Source: Nautiliaceae bacterium (GTDB lineage: Bacteria; Campylobacterota; Campylobacteria; Campylobacterales; Nautiliaceae). Taken from it: a stretch of 34,888 nt of DNA. Positions 1 to 8,902 of this stretch are shown in pieces. The notes beneath the pieces were generated by a model that did no database searches, was not told the origin of the DNA, and worked only from the letters and a program-made list of their open reading frames with translations. Where the stretch lies: positions 1 to 34,888 of the forward strand of contig JALTBU010000056.1 in NCBI GenBank assembly GCA_027008345.1, given 5' to 3'. Positions within the stretch are counted from its first letter, which is position 1. Every line of letters starts with the position of its first letter. The position numbers and the translations under genes are program-made.

Positions 1-556
1 AATCAAACGGTTGAATCCTGTTTACCGCTTTTTGGGTTGCTTCATTAAAATCCTGTACTCCAAAACTAATTCTGTTTACTCCATATTTTTTCATAACATC
101 CATATGCTCTTTGCTGAAATATCTTGGATCAATTTCTACACTTATTTCAGCATCTTCTTCAAAATTTTTAAAATATGAATAAATCAAAGAATAAATCTCT
201 TCAAGTTCTTCTGGATTAAAAAATGTAGGAGTTCCACCTCCAAAATGAAGCTGTCTGAGCGTTCTATTCGTATCAAGATATTTACTTAAAGTTTTAAGCT
301 CTTTTTTTAGATATTCGATATATTTTGTTCTTTTATCTGCTTTGCTTGTATATACAACATTACATCCGCAAAAATAACATGCGCTTTTGCAAAAAGGAAG
401 ATGAAAATAAAGGCTCAAAGGTTTAGTTGAATTTTGTAAAAAAGGTATTATATCCTCAGGAGTTAAATCTTTAAATTCCACTGCTGTCGGATATGAAGTA
501 TATCTTGGTGCATGTCTTGAAAATTTACTTAATTTTTTAAAATCTATTTTTTCCAT
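1..556 (-). CDS. hemN: Oxygen-independent coproporphyrinogen III dehydrogenase (partial, N-terminal 185 codons)
   Basis: Radical SAM enzyme that decarboxylates coproporphyrinogen III to protoporphyrinogen IX without oxygen, in the cytoplasm. I read it directly from the minus strand: it begins MEKIDFKKLSKFSRHAPRYT and runs off the left edge. The [4Fe-4S]/SAM motif Cys56-x3-Cys60-x2-Cys63 followed by Gly-Cys is visible, with HLPF just before it as in HemN. A Gly-rich LHFGGGTPTF motif and an EIDPR motif follow. The ATG at 556 has an AGGAA ribosome binding site and lies 8 bases after the hemC stop, so it is the last visible gene of the hem operon. The C-terminal part is outside the window. Confidence 0.95.
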   Translation of the reverse strand, partial: MEKIDFKKLSKFSRHAPRYTSYPTAVEFKDLTPEDIIPFLQNSTKPLSLYFHLPFCKSACYFCGCNVVYTSKADKRTKYIEYLKKELKTLSKYLDTNRTLRQLHFGGGTPTFFNPEELEEIYSLIYSYFKNFEEDAEISVEIDPRYFSKEHMDVMKKYGVNRISFGVQDFNEATQKAVNRIQPFD

Positions 557-564
557 ATCGTTTC

Positions 565-1440
565 CTATTTAAATTCTCTTGCAAATTCTCTACCTGCCGT
601 TTGCCATTCATCAAAAGCCACTACCATCTCTTTTTTAACAAGCTTATCATCTTTAAGTAAGGCAGCTTTAATTTTAATCGAATCATCAACCATAATTTTT
701 GCATTAACTCCAACAGGTGCATGACATCCAAGATTAAGTTCATCTACAAAATCTCTTTCAATTGTAACTTCTACTTGGGTTCTTAAATCATTAAGAGGTT
801 TTACAGCATTAATTACTGCTTCATCATTTATAGTCTCTATCCCCAATGCACCCTGCCCCATTGCAGGAATAATAATATCGGTATCAATAACTTCATAATA
901 TTTTACTTCTTTTAACAGATTAAGTCTTTTAACTCCTGCATGTGCTAAAATAATTGCATCATATTTACCATCTTTTAGTTTTCTGATTCTTGTATCGACA
1001 TTTCCTCTTAAATCTGTAATCACCAAATCTTCTCTAAATGCTTTAAGCTGCATTGCTCTTCTTATTGAGCTCGTTCCTACAACGGCATTATGAGGAAGTT
1101 CTGCCAGAGTTTCAAATGTTTCAGACAAAAATATATCTTCAACTGCTTCTCTTGTTGGAATAGCAGCAAGTGTAAAATGGTCTTTATCATAAACTGTTGG
1201 AAAATCTTTAAGCGAATGAACTGCAATTTGAGCTTCGCCTTTTAAAAGAGCTTCCTCTACCTCTTTAATAAAAAGTCCTTTCCCGCCAATTTCGGCAAGA
1301 GGTTTATCAAGAATTTTATCACCTGTTGTAGTTACAATTTTAAGTTCAATCTCATGACCCAAATTTTCAAGTCTTTTTTTAACCCATTCAGCCTGCCATA
1401 ATGCAAGTTTACTCCCACGTGTTGCGATTGTCAGTTTCAT
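565..1440 (-). CDS. hemC: Hydroxymethylbilane synthase (porphobilinogen deaminase)
   Basis: Condenses four porphobilinogens to hydroxymethylbilane in cytoplasmic haem synthesis. The 291 residues are close to the usual family length of about 310. The N-terminal IATRGSKLALWQA motif, the RGNVDTR motif (substrate and cofactor arginines) and the dipyrromethane-cofactor cysteine in LGCHAPVG (Cys239) are all present. It sits between hemB (31 bases upstream) and hemN (8 bases downstream) in one minus-strand run. No hemD (uroporphyrinogen III synthase) is present in this cluster, so that step must be encoded elsewhere. Confidence 0.96.
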   Translation of the reverse strand: MKLTIATRGSKLALWQAEWVKKRLENLGHEIELKIVTTTGDKILDKPLAEIGGKGLFIKEVEEALLKGEAQIAVHSLKDFPTVYDKDHFTLAAIPTREAVEDIFLSETFETLAELPHNAVVGTSSIRRAMQLKAFREDLVITDLRGNVDTRIRKLKDGKYDAIILAHAGVKRLNLLKEVKYYEVIDTDIIIPAMGQGALGIETINDEAVINAVKPLNDLRTQVEVTIERDFVDELNLGCHAPVGVNAKIMVDDSIKIKAALLKDDKLVKKEMVVAFDEWQTAGREFAREFK

Positions 1441-1471
1441 TTAATCCCTTTTTTATTTTTATTATATCAAA

Positions 1472-2449
1472 CTATAAAAGTTTTGCAGCGTCTTTGCTGT
1501 GATAGCTTATAATCATATCAGCGCCTGCTCTTTTAAATGAAGTTAAAATCTCCATCATTAAAGATTCATAATTCATCCATCCGTTCATACTTGCAGCTTT
1601 TACCATAGAATATTCACCGCTTACATTATAAACACAAAGTGGTTTTAGAGTGTTTTCTTTAATAGTTTTTATAATATCCATAAATGCAAGGGCAGGTTTC
1701 ACCATAAGTATATCAGCACCCTCTGCTTCATCAATCAAACTCTCAAGCAAAGCTTCTCTTGAATTTGCTATATCCATCTGATATGTTTTTCTGTCTTTTG
1801 GAAGATATTCGTTTGCCACAGGGGCACTCTCAGCCGCATCTCTAAACGGTCCGTAAAATGCAGAAGCAAATTTTGTAGAATAACTCATAACAGGAATATG
1901 GGAAAATCCGTTCGAATCAAGTGCGTTTCTTAATGTTTCAATAATATTATCCATCATACCGCTTGGCGCAATCATATCTGCTCCGGCCTGAGCGTGAATT
2001 AAAGCCTGTTTTGCACTGATTTCAAGTGTGGCTTCATTATCTACAGTTTTCAAATGAGGATTTATAATTCCACAATGACCGTGTTCTGTAAATTCGCAAA
2101 AACAAAGATCGGTAATAATTGCTATTTTATCTCCAAACGCCTCTTTTGCCGCTCTTACACTTCTGGCAATTAATCCTTCTTCACTTAATGCGTCGCTTCC
2201 GCATGAGTCTTTAAGTTTTGGAATACCAAAAAGAATAACGGCTTTTATACCAAGTTCTATACACTCAGCAATTTCATCCAAAAACTCTTTTTCACCAAAT
2301 TGATAAATTCCAGGCATTGATTTAATTTCATTTTTGCCTTTAAGACCTTCTTTTATAAATACAGGCATAATTAAATCATTTTTTGTAACATAATTTTCCC
2401 TTACCAAATCCCTAATATTTGAATTTAGTCTAAGTCTTCTTAAATTCAT
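1472..2449 (-). CDS. hemB: Delta-aminolevulinic acid dehydratase (porphobilinogen synthase)
   Basis: Joins two 5-aminolevulinates to porphobilinogen. At 325 residues it has standard length. The metal-site motif DLCFCEFTEHGHCG has the three cysteines of the zinc-dependent class rather than the aspartates of the Mg-dependent class. The two Schiff-base lysines lie in the STKFASAFYGPFRDA segment and in ILMVKPALAF. It starts one base after the hemE stop (hemE ends at 2451, hemB starts at 2449), so the two are translated from one transcript. Confidence 0.97.
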   Translation of the reverse strand: MNLRRLRLNSNIRDLVRENYVTKNDLIMPVFIKEGLKGKNEIKSMPGIYQFGEKEFLDEIAECIELGIKAVILFGIPKLKDSCGSDALSEEGLIARSVRAAKEAFGDKIAIITDLCFCEFTEHGHCGIINPHLKTVDNEATLEISAKQALIHAQAGADMIAPSGMMDNIIETLRNALDSNGFSHIPVMSYSTKFASAFYGPFRDAAESAPVANEYLPKDRKTYQMDIANSREALLESLIDEAEGADILMVKPALAFMDIIKTIKENTLKPLCVYNVSGEYSMVKAASMNGWMNYESLMMEILTSFKRAGADMIISYHSKDAAKLL

Positions 2450-2450
2450 T

Positions 2451-3476
2451 TTATCTCCTTGTAATTTCCTTACACAAATCTACAAAATATTTTGCATTTT
2501 CAACTGGCACATCTGGCAAAATTCCATGACCGAGATTAAATATATGTCTGTGACCTTTCATAGTTTCTGCTATTTGTATAACTGCCTCTTTTGTAGCGTC
2601 TTTGCTGTAAAGCCTGGTTGGTTCCATATTTCCTTGAAGTGTATAATTATCTTTGAATATATTTAATGCATACTCCATAGGTGTATTCCAATCAACTCCG
2701 ACAACATCAAATTCACCGTCCATCCCGTCCATATATAGACCAACACCTTTTGAGAATAAAATAACAGGAACATCTGAATGTTTTTGTTTAATACTTCTTG
2801 CAATTTCTCTCATATAATTCCATGAAAATTCAAAAAATTTATCTCTTTCAAGTGCTCCTCCCCAACTGTCAAACACCATCACAGCATCAGCACCTGATTC
2901 GATTTGTTTAAGGAGATATTTTGTAGTCTGATTTGTTACTTTTTCAAGTAATTTATGAAGTAGCTTTGGTTGAGTATAAACCATTTTTTTAATTTTTGCG
3001 TATTGTTTAGAACCTCTTCCTTCAACCATATATGTAGAAACTGTCCAAGGAGAACCGCTAAAACCTATTAATGCCTTTTCTTTTGGCAAATCTTTTTTTA
3101 TAAGTTTAATAGCTTCATATACATAAGAAATTTTTTCATAAGCATTCTCATCAAGAGATACAATATCATTTTCATTTGAAATAGTTTTATCAAAAATTGG
3201 ACCAACACCTTTTTCAAATCTAAGTGGAAGTCCCATCTCCATTGGAAGATTTAGAATATCACTAAAAAGTATGGCAGCATCCACATCAAGTCTTCTAACC
3301 GGTTGAAGTGTAATTTCAGCAGCAATTTCAGGATTTTTAGTCATATCAAGAAAATTACCTACTTTTTTTCTTATTTCCATATATTCAGGCAGATATCTTC
3401 CAGCCTGTCTCATCATCCATACAGGAGTATAAGGAGTCTCTTTACCAAAACATGCATCAATAAAAATCTTTCCCAT
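2451..3476 (-). CDS. hemE: Uroporphyrinogen III decarboxylase
   Basis: Converts uroporphyrinogen III to coproporphyrinogen III, the substrate of the HemN encoded downstream. At 341 residues it has family length. The N-terminal [15 protein letters not shown] signature is intact, as is the [15 protein letters not shown] segment near residue 140 and the C-terminal [15 protein letters not shown] motif. Its start is preceded by AAAGGATAAAAA, and between it and hemA lies a short tandem repeat listed separately. Confidence 0.97.
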   Translation of the reverse strand: MGKIFIDACFGKETPYTPVWMMRQAGRYLPEYMEIRKKVGNFLDMTKNPEIAAEITLQPVRRLDVDAAILFSDILNLPMEMGLPLRFEKGVGPIFDKTISNENDIVSLDENAYEKISYVYEAIKLIKKDLPKEKALIGFSGSPWTVSTYMVEGRGSKQYAKIKKMVYTQPKLLHKLLEKVTNQTTKYLLKQIESGADAVMVFDSWGGALERDKFFEFSWNYMREIARSIKQKHSDVPVILFSKGVGLYMDGMDGEFDVVGVDWNTPMEYALNIFKDNYTLQGNMEPTRLYSKDATKEAVIQIAETMKGHRHIFNLGHGILPDVPVENAKYFVDLCKEITRR

Positions 3477-3500
3477 TTTTTATCCTTTATTTTCCATTTT

Positions 3501-3530
3501 ACTCATCCACTCATCCACTCATTCACTCAT
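3501..3530. repeat. 8-bp tandem microrepeat between hemA and hemE
   Basis: The unit ACTCATCC (GGATGAGT on the coding strand) occurs about 3.75 times, with one base change in the third copy, filling the space between the hemA stop and the hemE ribosome binding site. It is not coding on the minus strand. A related purine-rich tract (GGATGAGG, GGAATTA units) occurs before lgt at 26610-26650. Its role is unknown; length changes would alter only intergenic spacing. Confidence 0.85.
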
Positions 3531-4790
3531 CTACTTAAAAATTCCCTTCTCCATATGATATTCACATTTATTCATATCCATTTTAAGTTCATTTTCACCA
3601 AAAAGTCTTCTAATTACTGAAACAAATATATCAACCTCAGCGCTGTCTGACATTTTTCTAAGAGTCATATTAGGATGATGCAAAAATCTTTTAAAAGCAT
3701 TATGAAGGATTTTTTCTACTTCATCTTCCATTTCAGCCGGTATATAATGTTTTTTTACTGCATTTTTCAGTGCTCTTTTAGAACATTCATGTGCTTTATC
3801 CTGTAAAAATTTAATTACAGGTTCAATTGAAACAGATTGAAGATATTTTTCAAATTCTTTTACACATTTTTTTATAACTTCTTCTGCCACTTGAACTTCT
3901 TTTTGTCTTTTTTCAAGATTTTTTTCACTAATCTCTTTTAAATCATCAACTTTTATAACTTTTATATCATTACAAGAAGGTATTTCAATATCGCTTGGAA
4001 TTGCCAAATCAAACCATAATCTTTTAAAATTTTTAGGTTTTATATTTTCATTTTTAATAACACAAAAAGGTGCTGATGTTGCAGAAAAAAGAAGTCTGTA
4101 ATTGTTAATTAATTTTGGAAGTGAATCCATTGAATGAACATCAATATTTACTTCATCACCAAGTTCTTCTTTAAGCGCAAATGCATTTTCAATAGTTCTA
4201 TTTACAAGAATAATATTAACGCCTTCTTTAATTAAATTTTTACATACAATCCTTGCAGTATCTCCAACACCAACTACTACTGCACTATAACCGCTTAAAT
4301 CTCCAAGTTCTTCTTTTGCCTGTCTTACAGCAATACTTGCAACACTTACAGGCTCAGATGAAATTTGAGTCTGATTTCGAATTTTTTTAGCACATTTAAA
4401 AGAAAAATGTATCAGTCTTGTTAAATCCTGAGAAATAAAATGCTTTTCATAGCTTTCTATAAAAGCTTCTTTTAACTGTCCAGTTATTTGAGTTTCACCG
4501 ACCACCATAGAATCAAGAGATGCAGCAACTTTAAAAATATGCTCTACCGCATCCATTCCTTCATAAATTTCAGCTTTTAAAAACTCTTTTGGAGACACAA
4601 CCTTATGAAAAACTTTGTCATAAAGTTCATTAATGTCTCTTTTTTTATCAAAAATAACTTCAATCCTATTGCATGTCTGAAGATACATAACTTCTTTAAA
4701 ATCTTCAAAATCTTCTAATTTAAGCTGAGACAATTTACTTCTTAATGTAACATCTGAATTTCTATAATTAAAACTTATTATAAAATACAT
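3531..4790 (-). CDS. hemA: Glutamyl-tRNA reductase
   Basis: NADPH-dependent reduction of glutamyl-tRNA to glutamate-1-semialdehyde, the first committed step of C5-pathway haem synthesis. The 419 residues match the family. The catalytic cysteine lies in YLQTCNRIEV (Cys40), followed by the VVGETQITGQLK signature near residue 100, a Rossmann segment VVGVGDTARIV near residue 172 and the helical dimerisation domain from about residue 310. The start lies two bases after the yjdM stop, so it is probably cotranscribed with the cytochrome c maturation genes upstream, linking haem supply to cytochrome assembly. The partner hemL is not in the window. Confidence 0.97.
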   Translation of the reverse strand: MYFIISFNYRNSDVTLRSKLSQLKLEDFEDFKEVMYLQTCNRIEVIFDKKRDINELYDKVFHKVVSPKEFLKAEIYEGMDAVEHIFKVAASLDSMVVGETQITGQLKEAFIESYEKHFISQDLTRLIHFSFKCAKKIRNQTQISSEPVSVASIAVRQAKEELGDLSGYSAVVVGVGDTARIVCKNLIKEGVNIILVNRTIENAFALKEELGDEVNIDVHSMDSLPKLINNYRLLFSATSAPFCVIKNENIKPKNFKRLWFDLAIPSDIEIPSCNDIKVIKVDDLKEISEKNLEKRQKEVQVAEEVIKKCVKEFEKYLQSVSIEPVIKFLQDKAHECSKRALKNAVKKHYIPAEMEDEVEKILHNAFKRFLHHPNMTLRKMSDSAEVDIFVSVIRRLFGENELKMDMNKCEYHMEKGIFK

Positions 4791-4792
4791 TA

Positions 4793-5263
4793 TTAAACCT
4801 TTTTGATAAACTCCGTTTTGATATATATATTTTTTGCCAAAATATGACCAGGAGTATCACCAAGGCGTATATTTTTAAAAACTTCACCTCTTTTTATTGT
4901 ACTTCCGCCTTTTACATTCAAATCTTTTATAATCATTACATTATCACCGTTTTGCAAAACATTTCCATATGCGTCTTTTTTGATTTCAACTTCTGTATTT
5001 GCCCAAGACTCTTCATCAGGTTCAAGATACATCATATCCAGTAAATCACCTCTTCCAAGCTCTTTTAAAAGTCTGTAAGTCAAAACTTTTACAGCGCTTT
5101 TTTCACTCCACATTGAATCATTTAAACATTGAAAATGATTTTCATCTAAATTACCGCTTTGAATTTGTTTTATACACTCTTCACATAAATTTACATATTC
5201 CTCTTTTGGCTCAACTTTAAAAGGTTTTACATTTTTATCACTGCCGCATAATTCACAATTCAT
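4793..5263 (-). CDS. yjdM: PhnA/YjdM-family zinc-ribbon protein
   Basis: A 156-residue protein of the family historically named PhnA (E. coli YjdM). It has an N-terminal zinc ribbon with two CxxC pairs (CELCGS near residue 4 and CEEC near residue 28), then a linker, then the C-terminal PhnA domain with the characteristic GDNVMIIKDLNVKGGSTIKRG segment and a terminal FIKKV. The family is unrelated to phosphonoacetate hydrolase, which shares the name PhnA, so that function should not be transferred. Its biochemical role is unknown. It is packed between ccsBA (12 bases) and hemA (2 bases), so it is expressed with haem and cytochrome genes. Confidence 0.9.
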   Translation of the reverse strand: MNCELCGSDKNVKPFKVEPKEEYVNLCEECIKQIQSGNLDENHFQCLNDSMWSEKSAVKVLTYRLLKELGRGDLLDMMYLEPDEESWANTEVEIKKDAYGNVLQNGDNVMIIKDLNVKGGSTIKRGEVFKNIRLGDTPGHILAKNIYIKTEFIKKV

Positions 5264-5275
5264 TATTTTCTCCTT

Positions 5276-7792
5276 TTATTTTTTAAATTCCGGATGATAA
5301 TCATTATTTTGATTATTATCTTTAAATTCAACAGGTTTGCTTACCTTTTGCAAAATACCCATAACAAGAGTTACAACGGCTACCGCAAACCATGCACCCA
5401 TACCAGCAAATAAAACTACAACCCACCAGTATCCTTCTGCCACTCCCTGACCGTAACTGTGAAGACCTTGTGCTATATAGAAATTTACTCCAAAATATGT
5501 CATCAAAATAAAAAAGAAACTTAAAAATGCAAGAAGTGAAAATATAAATTCTCCTCTCATTTTAGGAATCATTTTGGTATGTATTACAAGCGCATAAACT
5601 ACCATACTTATTAAACTCCAAGTCTCTTTCGGGTCCCATGACCAGTATCTACCCCAGCTCTCATTCGCCCATACACCACCAAGGAATGTTCCAATACTAA
5701 GAAGTGCAAGACCTATATAAAGCGCAATATAGATAATATTATTGAGCTGTTTTATCTGTAAATCCAAATCTCTTTTTAAATATTTTTTTATTCCAAATAA
5801 AATTATATTCAAAAATCCGAGCATACCGCCGACCGCTAAAAATCCGTAACTAGATGTAATAACGGCAACATGCACTAAAAGCCAATAAGATTTGAGTACC
5901 GGAACAAGATTTGTAATCTGAGGATCGATATTATTTAGATGAGCAACCATCATAAACATACCGGCCACAAAAAAACCTGCTCCAAATGCAAGCATTGAAC
6001 GTCTGAAAAATATAAGCGATGCAAATGCTGCACCCCAAGCAATAAATATAATTGACTCATATGCATCTGACCAAGGAGCATGACCAGCTACATACCATCT
6101 TAAAAGCATATTACCTGTATGAAGTAAAAAAGCAATCCATCCAAGTGTTACTATAACAAATTCAGTTTTTTTAAATCTTTTTAATTTAAGAATTTCAATA
6201 AATCCTAAAATAATTGCAATTAAACCAAGAGTAGAATAAAACCCTATAAGTTTTGGAAAAATTTGAAGTCTATTATATGTAACCTCCCATTTTATTCTGC
6301 TTTTGCTTGGTAGAATATCTCCGCTATATGTTTTTTGCAATTCATAAATTTTTTCTCTCGCTTCTTTTACTTTCTGAGCATTATATGTTTTCACACCGTC
6401 GACTAAATTTTTAAAAAGATTAAAATAGAAATTTGCATCCATAGGACTCATAAGTCCCATTTTTACAGCCTGATCAAGCTCAGGCAGAGAAAACCATTTA
6501 TAATTCATTTTTTTAGCTTTTGGTGTTGGAAAAAGATGAAAAATAGAAGCGGTATAAATGGTAAAAGCAACATATACCCTTTCATTTAGTTTTAAAAACT
6601 CTCTTTGAATCTGAGTTCTGTCTTTATCAGGTGTTCTCATTGCTTTATCAATCTCTTTTTGGAATCTAAGATTCCCTTTTTCATCAAAAAAAGCATTATA
6701 AGGTGCATATTTCCCTTTAATCCCAAGCATTCTTCGAATTGCAGGATGTCCTACATAAATTAAAGGCAATTTTTGAAATTCATTTGGATATGCCACCATA
6801 CCTGCAACAACTTGATTATAATTCATTCCTAAAATTTTTGCTTTTTTACTCATTTTATGAACAACATCCAGATCAAGCGTATCCATAGGTTCTATTCTAC
6901 CTCTTTGCTGTACAAGTGTTAATGCCCATTCGTTTGAAGCTTTTAAAGATTTTTTTGCATACTCATTTAAATCAAAAGCATGAAGATTATATGAAGTTGC
7001 TAAAAGTAAAACAATTCCAAAAAGTCCGCTTTTTTTAAGTTTTTTGACAGTAAGCATAAATCTTGATTTTTTATAAAGCATACTCCAAAAGAATCCTATT
7101 GCCATAAGAATATATCCAAAATATGTGATATACATCCCCGGGTCGTGATTTACTGATAAAATACTGCCTTGTGCGTCCATATCATAACTTGCCTGATAGA
7201 ATCTATATCCTCTGTAAACCAAAATATGATTCATATAAATATGGTATTTAAATGTTTTATTATGTTCTTTATCAATTACAGTGATATAACTGTCATAACT
7301 GCTTGGCTGCATACTTCCTGGATATTTATGAAGAACAAATTTATCAAGTCTAACTGTAAATCCGAGTTTTTTTGGATAAACATCGGCAGGGTTACTTTTT
7401 GTTCTTTCAACCATTATAAAATCTTTGCTTTCACCGTTTCTTAAATGCAACTGACCTTCATATCCGAAATATCTTGTTACAGCCGCTCCTATTAAAATAA
7501 CTATAACAGATAAATGAAGAACAAAAATAGGAAGTTTTTTATATGTCTTATATCTGAACATTACACCTATTAAATTAATTCCAAGAAGCCAGAGAATTGC
7601 TTCAAACCATTTAGTTTCATAAACATATTTCCATGCATCACTCATACTGAATGCGTGTTTTACACCTGATGAATCAACATAAAATCCAAGCGTAGCCCAC
7701 ATCATAGCCGCTATAAATATTAAAGATAAAACTACTGCGACTTCAAGCGAAAAGAAGAAATTATATAACTTTTTTAAAGATGCATTACTCAT
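5276..7792 (-). CDS. ccsBA: Fused System II cytochrome c synthase CcsBA (ResB-CcsA)
   Basis: Inner-membrane protein that exports haem and ligates it to CxxCH motifs in the periplasm. The 838 residues show a ResB/CcsB half (membrane segments near 15-37, 62-80, 86-106 and 219-240), a periplasmic region (about 275-510), and a CcsA half with about seven membrane segments. The haem-handling WWD motif WGRYWSWDPKETW lies at about 713-725. Candidate haem-ligand histidines include His93, His558 and His641, and a GLHSYG histidine near 778. It overlaps the thioredoxin-like gene by 4 bases. Campylobacterota often hold several CcsBA paralogues with different haem-motif preferences. All cytochromes in this window use standard CxxCH motifs, so this copy is probably the general one; that is inference. 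Confidence 0.95.
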   Translation of the reverse strand: MSNASLKKLYNFFFSLEVAVVLSLIFIAAMMWATLGFYVDSSGVKHAFSMSDAWKYVYETKWFEAILWLLGINLIGVMFRYKTYKKLPIFVLHLSVIVILIGAAVTRYFGYEGQLHLRNGESKDFIMVERTKSNPADVYPKKLGFTVRLDKFVLHKYPGSMQPSSYDSYITVIDKEHNKTFKYHIYMNHILVYRGYRFYQASYDMDAQGSILSVNHDPGMYITYFGYILMAIGFFWSMLYKKSRFMLTVKKLKKSGLFGIVLLLATSYNLHAFDLNEYAKKSLKASNEWALTLVQQRGRIEPMDTLDLDVVHKMSKKAKILGMNYNQVVAGMVAYPNEFQKLPLIYVGHPAIRRMLGIKGKYAPYNAFFDEKGNLRFQKEIDKAMRTPDKDRTQIQREFLKLNERVYVAFTIYTASIFHLFPTPKAKKMNYKWFSLPELDQAVKMGLMSPMDANFYFNLFKNLVDGVKTYNAQKVKEAREKIYELQKTYSGDILPSKSRIKWEVTYNRLQIFPKLIGFYSTLGLIAIILGFIEILKLKRFKKTEFVIVTLGWIAFLLHTGNMLLRWYVAGHAPWSDAYESIIFIAWGAAFASLIFFRRSMLAFGAGFFVAGMFMMVAHLNNIDPQITNLVPVLKSYWLLVHVAVITSSYGFLAVGGMLGFLNIILFGIKKYLKRDLDLQIKQLNNIIYIALYIGLALLSIGTFLGGVWANESWGRYWSWDPKETWSLISMVVYALVIHTKMIPKMRGEFIFSLLAFLSFFFILMTYFGVNFYIAQGLHSYGQGVAEGYWWVVVLFAGMGAWFAVAVVTLVMGILQKVSKPVEFKDNNQNNDYHPEFKK

Positions 7793-8211
7793 TTTTTACC
7801 TTTAAATCTTTGCTCAATTTCTTCTAAACCTTTTAAAAATATTTGCGGAGGTCTTGCACCATAAATTGCACTATAAAGCTCTCCGTTTGGTTTAATAAAA
7901 AGAATTGTCGGAGTTGAACCTGCAAAATAGTTTTGAACTTCTGTTGGGAGAGAATCTTCGTCGGCAAGATAAAATACCGGAACAAAGTGAGAATTAATAT
8001 AATTTGCAACTTTATCATTTGTATAAACATGCTGTGCCAAATATCTGCATGGAGGACAATGAGATAAAGAGACATCCACCATTATTAATTTATGCTCTTT
8101 TTTTGCAATTTGCTTTGCAGCATCATAACTGATAGACCAGTTAACTTTTCCACTCCAGTCAAATGCAAATGCAAATAATACACCCATAATAAGTAATAAA
8201 AGCTTTTTCAT
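7789..8211 (-). CDS. Periplasmic thioredoxin-fold protein, CPPC motif
   Basis: A 140-residue exported protein: signal peptide in residues 1-16, then a thioredoxin-like fold with active site Cys52-Pro-Pro-Cys55 (SHCPPCRYL) and a cis-proline segment GSTPTILFI near residue 101. It resembles the C-terminal domain of DsbD and 'thioredoxin_7'-type proteins. The stop overlaps the ccsBA start by 4 bases, so a role as ResA/CcsX-like reductant that keeps apocytochrome cysteines reduced is likely. The electron donor would be the CcdA-type membrane protein at 23854-24549. The role is inferred from context; the fold and motif are seen. Confidence 0.85.
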   Translation of the reverse strand: MKKLLLLIMGVLFAFAFDWSGKVNWSISYDAAKQIAKKEHKLIMVDVSLSHCPPCRYLAQHVYTNDKVANYINSHFVPVFYLADEDSLPTEVQNYFAGSTPTILFIKPNGELYSAIYGARPPQIFLKGLEEIEQRFKGKK

Positions 8212-8285
8212 TTTAAACCTTTTTTTTTGTATTTTAACATAAATTTAATATTAATATTACATAAATGAAGAAAAAAAGAAGAAAA

Positions 8286-8843
8286 TTATTTAGATAAAGC
8301 TTCTAAAAGATTAGGATGAGCAAAGTGTGTCATAGTTCTATCATTATGACATTTTACACAACTTACATCTTCTCCTGCATTTTTTGGTTCCCAATAATAT
8401 TTTTCATGAATTTGTTTAATATTTTCACTAAGTCCCACTGCTGTTTCAGGATCTTTGATGCCTTCATGGCAGCGAAGACATGCACTGTCATATACATAAT
8501 TATCCATTTCATTGAAATTTTCTTTAAAATCAACCATTTTCATAATTCCGACATGAGCTAAGAAATCTCTTGTACCACTTATACCTTTTGCAACCAAATA
8601 TCCAATTAATGAATTATGAGGTAAGTGACAATCGGTACAGTGATGAGCCGCAAACCCCTGAGGATTGTTTCCTCCATGGACACTGTATTTAAATGTTTCA
8701 CCCATTGGTTTCATTTCATGACAGTTCATACAAAATTCAGGCTGACCAGTTTTATCAACTGCAACAGCAGCAATATATGAAATACCAAGACCTATTATAA
8801 CACCACAAATTAGTGAACCCCATAAAACTTTTTTACTTGCCAT
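8286..8843 (-). CDS. NapC/NrfH-family tetrahaem cytochrome c (quinol dehydrogenase)
   Basis: A 185-residue membrane-anchored cytochrome. One N-terminal transmembrane helix (about 8-29) is followed by a periplasmic domain with four CxxCH motifs at 38-42, 69-73, 122-126 and 162-166. The first is CMNCHEM, the Met-containing arrangement typical of NapC/NrfH proteins. Such proteins oxidise menaquinol and pass electrons to a periplasmic reductase. The nap operon here uses napGH and lacks napC, and no nrfA is present, so the octahaem Hao at 20897-22435 is the most attractive partner; the two share the same upstream repeat box. Partner choice is inference. It has its own promoter (8870-8902) and SD AAAGG. 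Confidence 0.93.
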   Translation of the reverse strand: MASKKVLWGSLICGVIIGLGISYIAAVAVDKTGQPEFCMNCHEMKPMGETFKYSVHGGNNPQGFAAHHCTDCHLPHNSLIGYLVAKGISGTRDFLAHVGIMKMVDFKENFNEMDNYVYDSACLRCHEGIKDPETAVGLSENIKQIHEKYYWEPKNAGEDVSCVKCHNDRTMTHFAHPNLLEALSK

Positions 8844-8869
8844 ACATTTACCTTTAAATTTTTGATTTG

Positions 8870-8902
8870 ATTATAAATAAATAATGTGCTTAAAGAGTGC
8901 TT
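8870..8902 (-). promoter_or_regulatory. Promoter of the tetrahaem cytochrome with OmpR-type direct-repeat box
   Basis: On the minus strand, AAGCACT (8902-8896) and AAGCACA (8891-8885) are separated by 4 bp, giving an 11-bp period. Nine AT bases follow, then a perfect -10 box TATAAT (8875-8870), with the ATG about 20 bases past the expected start site. No good -35 box exists; the repeat occupies its place, as in PhoB/OmpR-activated promoters. The box lies in the last codons of the kinase gene. The same half-sites and the same 9-bp gap occur before hao. Confidence 0.6.

Noticed and set aside
3501-3530. CRISPR-like array
   Set aside because: Units are 8 bp and directly tandem without spacers; no cas gene is present.
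3303-3620. Open plus-strand frame across the hemE end, microrepeat and hemA end
   Set aside because: It is antisense to two clear genes, Phe/His/Ser-rich from their complementary strand, and arises because the repeat has no stop in that frame.
4793-5263. Phosphonoacetate hydrolase or phosphonate-uptake role for the PhnA-named protein
   Set aside because: The sequence is the zinc-ribbon YjdM type, and no phosphonate genes are nearby.
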